Assembly (NCBI RefSeq): GCF_006149005.1
Contig: NZ_VBSL01000006.1
Location: 62,001-126,000 of the forward strand
Direction of reading: 5' to 3'
Length of the DNA stretch: 64,000 bases
Origin: Larkinella sp. C7
Lineage (GTDB): Bacteria; Bacteroidota; Bacteroidia; Cytophagales; Spirosomataceae
Part shown: positions 59,008 through 64,000 of the stretch, in pieces
How positions within the stretch are numbered: the stretch's first letter is position 1
How the letters are laid out: each line of letters opens with the position of its first letter
Made by a program: the position numbers and the translations under genes
Notes under the pieces: generated by a model
What the model was told of the DNA's origin: nothing
Seen by the model: the letters and a program-made list of their open reading frames with translations, nothing else
Databases searched by the model: none

Positions 59008-59523
59008 TTATAATTTATCGGTATGGCCCCGGTTGGCAGCGGGTTCCGTGGGGTTGATGGTTCGGGAAGGAAGCGGGTTAACCAGCTTTGTATCCAGCAT
59101 TTTCTGGTCCCAGAGTGCAATGGAATCGTGGGAAACGTTTAGTTTGGACAACTCGTTGACCAACTCATTATAAGCCCGTTGGTTGAGGCTTTTCAGGCTT
59201 TGCAGATCCGCCGGTTTCAACAGGGCCAGCGTTTCGATGAGCGTCAGTCGCCCCACTTCTGCCAGATTGCAGACTTTCCGGCGCCGGACGATGGAGTAGA
59301 ACGTCATGCGGGTTTGCACCCGCAGCGGGATTTGTTCGAGGGTGATGGCGGGAATTTCGCTGAGGATCTGTTTTCGCCGTCGGATTTCACTTTCCAGAAA
59401 CGACTGCAACCGGATCAGCTCAAGCCCGGAGATGGTCGCGATTTTCTGGCGCAACTGGTCGAGGTTATATTCCTCCTGCATGGTGTGTATCGTCTGATTC
59501 GGTGGGGCATTGTGCAGAACCAA
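59008..59523 (-). CDS. unknown protein, possibly RNA polymerase alpha-CTD-like
   Basis: 171 residues; ATG 59481 (MQEEYNLDQLRQ) is a likely alternative start. A helical N-terminal half (QKIATISGLELIRLQSF) precedes a segment resembling the alpha-CTD helix-hairpin-helix fold: RVQTRMTFYSIVRRRKVCNL, AEVGRLTLIETLALL, SLKSLNQRAYNELVNELSKL. The likeness (basic turn, L-x-E-L, then N/Q-R-A-x-N-E-L) is by eye and weak. A DNA-binding adaptor role would follow if it is real. The tail is Pro/Asn-rich. Confidence 0.5.
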   Translation of the reverse strand: MVLHNAPPNQTIHTMQEEYNLDQLRQKIATISGLELIRLQSFLESEIRRRKQILSEIPAITLEQIPLRVQTRMTFYSIVRRRKVCNLAEVGRLTLIETLALLKPADLQSLKSLNQRAYNELVNELSKLNVSHDSIALWDQKMLDTKLVNPLPSRTINPTEPAANRGHTDKL

Positions 59524-59592
59524 AATTAGCGGGTGAAACCGTGGCTTTCAACGGAAACCGCCCGTTTTTTTAGAGAAATTTACGGTATTCAC

Positions 59593-60873
59593 TCAATAGT
59601 TCTGGTGGATTTCAGTCAGAAAAGCCGCCGTCCGGTTCCGCATATCGGCCACCGATCCGGCAAAATTGTTGTGCATCATGCTGAACAACAATAACTTCCC
59701 TTTCTTCGTAATCAAATAACCGCTCAGGTTATAAACGCCCGTCATTGACCCGGATTTGGCGAAGACGAACGGTCGGTCGGTTTTGTAGACCCGCTGAATG
59801 GTTCCCGTTGAGCCGCCAATCGCCAGCAACTGAAACAGCCGTTCCTGCGGCACGGTTTTGTAGATCTTCTGCAACAACGCGATAATCGAACGCGGGGTGA
59901 ACAGATTATACCGCGACAGGCCCGAACCGTCGACCCAGTTGGGTTTGTCCGGCAAATCCGCCAGATGCTTTTTCAGGACGGTTTGAATGCCCACCGACAG
60001 GTTGACGGTATCCTGTACCGACGAACACAGCAGCATCAGGTGTTCGGCCAGGGTGTTGTCGCTGACCTGCAACATCCGTTTATAAAGCGAATCCGCGGGC
60101 TGGCTATACAACGTTTTGGCCGAGCGGTCGAAAGGGATGGAAGCCGTGGCAACGTCGCGGTGCAGGGTGTCGGCCAGCAATTGCGCGGCCAGTTGTGGAG
60201 ACCAGCGAAAGGGAATATCCTGATGAAACGGCCGCACGGCCGCCGGGCGGTCGAAACGGTTGCGATGCTCGTCGCGCTGAACACTTCTCGAAAATTTCCG
60301 CCCCGAAACCGCCGACACGCTATCCCGGAAAAACCGGGGTTCTACGTCCAGCCGCGCGATACGATCCGGTGAACCGAAGCGAACAAAATTACCGTATAAG
60401 GGGAGAGGGGCCAATTCCGCCGAATAGTCATCGTTGAAATCATCCCAGGCCCAGCCGGGTCCGAAACGCTGGCCGCTGTAATTGGCCGTTGAAAAGACCA
60501 GCCGTTCGGAGCGATTCCGTAAAAACCGCAACACCGTGGTGTCGGGCAGATTCTGGTTCAGCAGGGAAGGGTCGCCGGTTCCCCAGAAAATCAGGGAATC
60601 AGAACGTGTGATGTAGCGCAAGGCCGGGATGGAATCGCCCAAGGTGACTAAACCGGCGTAAAAACTGAACAGTTTGGTGTTGGATGCCGGGGTAAAATAC
60701 AGATGGGCCTGGTGTTGAACGACCATTTTCTGCTTTTCCCAGTCATACAAGGCAAAACCGGTAGCATGATCGGTGAGTTGGGGATTCTGGCGAAGCTGAC
60801 GCTGAATCGGGCGGTAGGTCGAGCAGCCGGTCAGCACCAGCCAGAGGCAGAGGAGGTATACGGGGAATCGCAT
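59593..60873 (-). CDS. dacB: D-alanyl-D-alanine carboxypeptidase, PBP4 (S13) family
   Basis: 426 residues, lipobox LTGC (Cys17). Penicillin-binding motifs: SxxK as Ser64-N-T-Lys67 in PASNTKLFSF, SDN in LQVSDNTLAEHLM, and KSG in FAKSGSMTGVYNLSG. It trims D-Ala or opens crosslinks in peptidoglycan. It is a little shorter than E. coli DacB (477), suggesting a reduced accessory domain. Peptidoglycan remodelling links it to murE, mraY and anmK elsewhere in the window. Confidence 0.92.
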   Translation of the reverse strand: MRFPVYLLCLWLVLTGCSTYRPIQRQLRQNPQLTDHATGFALYDWEKQKMVVQHQAHLYFTPASNTKLFSFYAGLVTLGDSIPALRYITRSDSLIFWGTGDPSLLNQNLPDTTVLRFLRNRSERLVFSTANYSGQRFGPGWAWDDFNDDYSAELAPLPLYGNFVRFGSPDRIARLDVEPRFFRDSVSAVSGRKFSRSVQRDEHRNRFDRPAAVRPFHQDIPFRWSPQLAAQLLADTLHRDVATASIPFDRSAKTLYSQPADSLYKRMLQVSDNTLAEHLMLLCSSVQDTVNLSVGIQTVLKKHLADLPDKPNWVDGSGLSRYNLFTPRSIIALLQKIYKTVPQERLFQLLAIGGSTGTIQRVYKTDRPFVFAKSGSMTGVYNLSGYLITKKGKLLLFSMMHNNFAGSVADMRNRTAAFLTEIHQNY

Positions 60874-60922
60874 ACCCCAAAATACGGATTTTTGAATTTA
60901 GTATAGCGAACCAGGCCGAATT

Positions 60923-61071
60923 ATAGCCCCAGAGGGGCTAAATGTTAACAGGCCATGATTTTTCAGGTCGCCAAAAGCTCCGGAGGAGCGCCCTAAGCAA
61001 AACAAGGGTGCTCCTCCGGAGCTTTTGAATTTTAGCGACTTTTTTCTATTAACAGTCCACCCCTCCGGGGT
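60923..61071. repeat. REP-like composite element with CTCCGGAGGAGC stem
   Basis: Central arms 60972-60989 and 61010-61027 are perfectly complementary (18 bp, AAAAGCTCCGGAGGAGC core), extended by GCCCT/AGGGT to 23 bp. It is flanked by small hairpins TAGCCCC-AGA-GGGGCTA (60924-60940) and ACCCC-TCC-GGGGT (61059-61071), with TTAACAG on both sides (60945-60951, 61049-61055). The modular symmetry looks like a dispersed REP/BIME-type unit; it fills the whole 242-bp gap between dacB and msrB. Confidence 0.75.
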
Positions 61072-61115
61072 AAAAAATCTCCCAGACTACTAGAAACCGG
61101 CGATTTTCCTGAAAA

Positions 61116-61511
61116 TCACATGGGTTTCAACTTCAGCGATACCGAATTCAGGCAATACCGCAGGCCCGCTGGCGGAGGTCCGTCGTTAAAAACGTGGCCG
61201 AGGTGGGCGTCGCAAACCGCACACAACACTTCGACCCGCGACATCCCGTAGGTATAATCGTTTTCGAGGTGAATCAATTCCGGATCCATGGGTTCGGTAA
61301 AACTGGGCCAGCCCGTGCCGGAATCAAATTTCTGCTTGGATTCGAACAGGTCGGTGCCGCAGCAAACGCATTGGTAAACGCCGGGGTCGTGGCTTTCGCA
61401 GTATTCGCCCGTAAAGGCCCGTTCGGTCCCCTTCTGGCGTGCAACCCGGTATTGTTCAGGCGTCAGTTGCTGGCGCCATTCTTCATCGGTTTTAATGACT
61501 TTTGTGATCAT
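61116..61511 (-). CDS. msrB: peptide-methionine (R)-S-oxide reductase
   Basis: 131 residues from ATG 61511 (MITKVIKTDEEWRQ); an in-frame ATG eight codons upstream is possible. Conserved are RQKGTERAFTGEY, GVYQCVCCGTDLF with the first zinc Cys pair, DSGTGWPSFTEP, LCAVCDAHLGHVFNDGPPP with the second pair, and the catalytic Cys120 in GLRYCLNSVSL. It reduces the R form of oxidised methionine, with electrons from thioredoxin. It is divergent from recQ across 114 bp. Confidence 0.95.
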   Translation of the reverse strand: MITKVIKTDEEWRQQLTPEQYRVARQKGTERAFTGEYCESHDPGVYQCVCCGTDLFESKQKFDSGTGWPSFTEPMDPELIHLENDYTYGMSRVEVLCAVCDAHLGHVFNDGPPPAGLRYCLNSVSLKLKPM

Positions 61512-61625
61512 GATTTTTATTTGGTTGTACGCCACTTTTTCAGCCGATAACTTTTAAAGTCGTCCAGCGAAAGTTCAGTTACGAACATAAACTAATTTTA
61601 GATTGATTTATCTTTACGGTAGGTT

Positions 61626-63545
61626 ATGACCATCCACCAAATTCTTAAACAATTCTGGGGGTACGAGTCGTTCCGGCCTTTGCAGGAGGACATCATTCGC
61701 TCCGTGCTTGACCGGCGGGATACGCTCGTGCTGCTGCCCACCGGCGGGGGCAAATCCGTTTGCTTCCAGGTACCCGCCCTGGCGATGGGCGGTGTCTGCC
61801 TCGTCGTAACCCCGCTGATTGCCTTGATGAAAGACCAGGTCGAGCAACTGCGGAAACGCGGTATTTCGGCGGTGGCGATTTATTCGGGCATGCACTGGCG
61901 GGAAATCGACCGGGCGCTCGACAACTGCATCTACGGCAACGTCCGGTTTCTGTACGTTTCGCCCGAACGACTCCAGACCGAAATTCTGATTGAACGGGTC
62001 AAGCAGATGAAAATTAGTTTGCTGGCCGTCGACGAAGCGCACTGTATTTCGGCCTGGGGCTACGATTTTCGACCTCCTTATCTCCAGATTGCAGCTTTTC
62101 GCGACCTGCTGCCGGGCGTTCCGGTGGTAGCCCTGACGGCTTCGGCCACGCCGGATGTGCAGTCGGATATTGTTGAAAGGCTCGAAATGCGACAGCCGCA
62201 GGTGTTCCGTCAAACGTTCGCCCGCAAGAATTTGTCGTATTCTGCGTTTTACGAAGAGAATAAAGAAGCCCGCTTGCTGAAAGTGTTGCAGGGCGTTCCG
62301 GGTTCGGCCATTGTTTACGTGCGCAGTCGGCGGCAAACGCAGGACGTGGCCGAGTGGCTGCACCACCAGGGCATCCGCGCCGATTATTACCATGCGGGGT
62401 TGACGGCAAAGCAACGGTCTGATAAACAGGATGCCTGGGTTCATAACCGTATACGGGTGATCGTGGCTACGAACGCCTTTGGCATGGGAATCGACAAACC
62501 GGATGTTCGGACGGTGGTTCACCTGGATGTGCCGGACAGCCTGGAAGCCTATTACCAGGAAGCCGGCCGGGCGGGGCGTGACGAGAAGAAGGCGTATGCG
62601 GTTTTACTGTATAGCCACAAGGACTTAAGCGACATCGAACAGCGGGTTATTCAGCAATACCAGCCGGTTGAAATGCTCCGGCGGGTGTATCAGGCACTGG
62701 CGAACTACGCCAACCTGGCCATCGGTGGCGGGGAGTTTTCCGACATTGATTTCGATCTGACGGCGTTTTGTCAGGCGTTTCAATTGCCGGTAACGGACAC
62801 GCATTATGCGCTGAAACAGTTGCAGTTGGAAGGTTTTATCGAGCTGAGTGAAGCCTATTTCAGTCCGTCGAAAGTGATGATTGCGGTGGATAACCGGGCG
62901 TTGTATGAGTTTCAGGTCATGAATCCGCATTACGATTCCTTTCTGAAGCTGTTGCTGCGGATTTATGGGGGCGAGTTGTTCACCAATTTCGTCAGCATTT
63001 CGGAAAGTTCGCTGGCCAAAACCACGCGAATGCCGGAAACCGAGGTTCTTTCGTATCTGGAACAACTGTCGCAACGATCGATTCTGGTGTATGAAAAACA
63101 GAAAGACAAACCGCAACTGACGTTCCTGACTCCGCGTTTCGATGCCCGGAATTTGCCGGTTAACGTCATGCAACTGGAACAGCGGAAACAGCGGGATCTG
63201 GCCAAAGTACGGGCGATGGCCGATTACGTTCAAAACCCCATTCAGTGCCGAACGCGGCTGTTGCAGGCTTATTTTGGCGAAACACCCGGCGATGCCTGCG
63301 GAGTTTGCGACCACTGTTTAAGCCAGCACCAGCACCCGCCGGATTCCGACGAACTCCGGCCGCGGATTCTGCAGCATCTCGACGCTGCGGGCGGACAGGG
63401 ACTTGCACCCCGGTTGCTGGCCGATCGGTTGCATCTGACCACCGACCGGCTTTCCGCCGTTCTCCGCCAGATGCTGGCCGACGAACAGTTGCGGATCGAT
63501 GCCGCCGGTAATTTGCACAAAATGAACACAATGAATCAACGATAA
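61626..63545 (+). CDS. recQ: ATP-dependent DNA helicase RecQ
   Basis: 639 residues. Motifs: the aromatic start FWGYESFRPLQEDII, Walker A LLPTGGGKSVC (Lys43), the DEAH box AVDEAHCISAWGYDFRPPY, ALTASATPDVQ, NAFGMGIDKPDVRTVVH, and QEAGRAGRD. The RQC zinc site is Cys-rich (QCRTRLLQAYFGE, then ACGVCDHC). A short winged-helix-like end follows (RLLADRLHLTTDRLSAVLRQ), but I see no HRDC domain. It unwinds recombination intermediates, 3' to 5'. The preceding gap holds no obvious promoter. Confidence 0.95.
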   Translation: MTIHQILKQFWGYESFRPLQEDIIRSVLDRRDTLVLLPTGGGKSVCFQVPALAMGGVCLVVTPLIALMKDQVEQLRKRGISAVAIYSGMHWREIDRALDNCIYGNVRFLYVSPERLQTEILIERVKQMKISLLAVDEAHCISAWGYDFRPPYLQIAAFRDLLPGVPVVALTASATPDVQSDIVERLEMRQPQVFRQTFARKNLSYSAFYEENKEARLLKVLQGVPGSAIVYVRSRRQTQDVAEWLHHQGIRADYYHAGLTAKQRSDKQDAWVHNRIRVIVATNAFGMGIDKPDVRTVVHLDVPDSLEAYYQEAGRAGRDEKKAYAVLLYSHKDLSDIEQRVIQQYQPVEMLRRVYQALANYANLAIGGGEFSDIDFDLTAFCQAFQLPVTDTHYALKQLQLEGFIELSEAYFSPSKVMIAVDNRALYEFQVMNPHYDSFLKLLLRIYGGELFTNFVSISESSLAKTTRMPETEVLSYLEQLSQRSILVYEKQKDKPQLTFLTPRFDARNLPVNVMQLEQRKQRDLAKVRAMADYVQNPIQCRTRLLQAYFGETPGDACGVCDHCLSQHQHPPDSDELRPRILQHLDAAGGQGLAPRLLADRLHLTTDRLSAVLRQMLADEQLRIDAAGNLHKMNTMNQR

Positions 63546-63549
63546 GTAC

Positions 63550-64000
63550 ATGAAAAACTCTGTTTTACGCTTGCTCCTGACCATTCTGGTGGGTTCTACT
63601 TCCTTGATGGTCCGGGCACAATACCAGCCGGGTTTGGTAAGCAGCAATTATGGGGGTATTCACCGGATGCTTCAGAATCCGTCCTCCATTGCCGGTTCGC
63701 GGTATAAATTTCAAATCATTGCCTTCACCGGCACATCTTCCGTTAATTCGTTATACACGAAATATGTGTCAAAGGGTCTGTTTCAGACGATTCAATTGCC
63801 CTATAGTCAGGGACTTAGCCTGCCTCTCCGAACGATTGGTTCCATTACGAATGCGCCCCGAACTACTTCGTATTCCGAAATTCTGGGGCCGTCCATTTTG
63901 CTCAATGTCGACGGCAACCAGACGATTGCGCTCCACACACGGATGAAAAGTTACCTGTATGGCTCCACTTTGCCCGAAAACTTAACTGAAGCGTATCGCA
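63550..64000 (+). CDS. DUF5723-like outer-membrane protein (5' part)
   Basis: The frame opens at ATG 63550, five bases after the recQ stop, and runs through the window end (150 codons). It has a Sec signal (MKNSVLRLLLTILVGSTSLM, cleavage near VRAQ). The mature start GLVSSNYGGIHRMLQNPSSI resembles the DUF5723 family of Bacteroidota barrel-like proteins with an N-terminal NP-S-x-A motif. Function unknown. It is likely co-transcribed with recQ by spacing, though the roles appear unrelated. Confidence 0.7.
   Translation, partial: MKNSVLRLLLTILVGSTSLMVRAQYQPGLVSSNYGGIHRMLQNPSSIAGSRYKFQIIAFTGTSSVNSLYTKYVSKGLFQTIQLPYSQGLSLPLRTIGSITNAPRTTSYSEILGPSILLNVDGNQTIALHTRMKSYLYGSTLPENLTEAYR

Overview
The window reads as a chromosomal segment of a Bacteroidota bacterium, most likely a Cytophagales/Spirosomataceae member (Spirosoma- or Larkinella-like). 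The reasons are SusC/SusD and DUF4249 outer-membrane systems, DUF3078 and DUF3823 proteins, many LytTR regulators, Bacteroidota-type promoters (TTG, about 19-20 bp, TAnnTTTG), almost no Shine-Dalgarno sequences, and roughly balanced base composition. The genus is inference. No tRNA, rRNA, IS element, CRISPR array or intact prophage was recognised.

Layout. 1-5002 is housekeeping: the 3' end of murE, mraY, a small coiled-coil gene, then rplM-rpsI-rpsB-tsf. 5136-7742 holds an ECF sigma factor, a small unknown, an MscS-like channel protein and a DUF3078 protein. 7739-11524 is a LytTR signalling island: a TPR histidine kinase and a LytTR response regulator facing two small orphan LytTR genes, with a good LytTR-type operator between them, closed by a 30-bp perfect palindromic terminator. 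After a coiled-coil membrane protein, mutM and an acyltransferase-like membrane protein comes a glycan utilisation locus (14911-30034): susC-susD-DUF3823 on the minus strand, and on the plus strand a membrane-spanning regulator (LamG-like, Kelch propeller, TM helix, then a SARP-type winged helix and BTAD), a GH95 enzyme, a cytochrome c propeller lipoprotein and a GH71/99-like enzyme.

30044-46018 is mixed core metabolism and repair: TPMT-like methyltransferase, MFS exporter, aldose epimerase, OmpA lipoprotein, L-2-hydroxyglutarate oxidase, anmK, fructosamine kinase, DEAD-box helicase, a membrane LytTR regulator, rhomboid protease, polyprenyl synthase and miaA. 46153-53211 is a tight four-gene operon (secreted unknown, STN-type TonB receptor, DUF4249 lipoprotein, macroglobulin-like protein). 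53212-55894 is an accessory-looking patch: a translationally coupled pair with a DUF1828-like protein, and an orphan HsdR N-terminal nuclease-like gene with its own clear promoter. 55944-58898 is a GMC oxidoreductase and its small subunit, split by a four-helix-bundle gene bracketed by 26-bp perfect inverted repeats. The end carries dacB-like, msrB, recQ and the start of a DUF5723-like gene.

The strongest new observation is a 28-bp element, identical at 27 of 28 positions, upstream of both susC and the GH95 gene. It holds three TTAAG units at exact 11-bp period, followed after 9 bp by GTACTTC in both places. Direct repeats at 11-bp period are what OmpR/SARP-type winged helices bind, and the gene lying between the two sites encodes such a domain on a membrane sensor. 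I infer a self-contained one-component glycan-sensing regulon. A recurring class of intergenic inverted repeats, each with a different core sequence, is the second theme.
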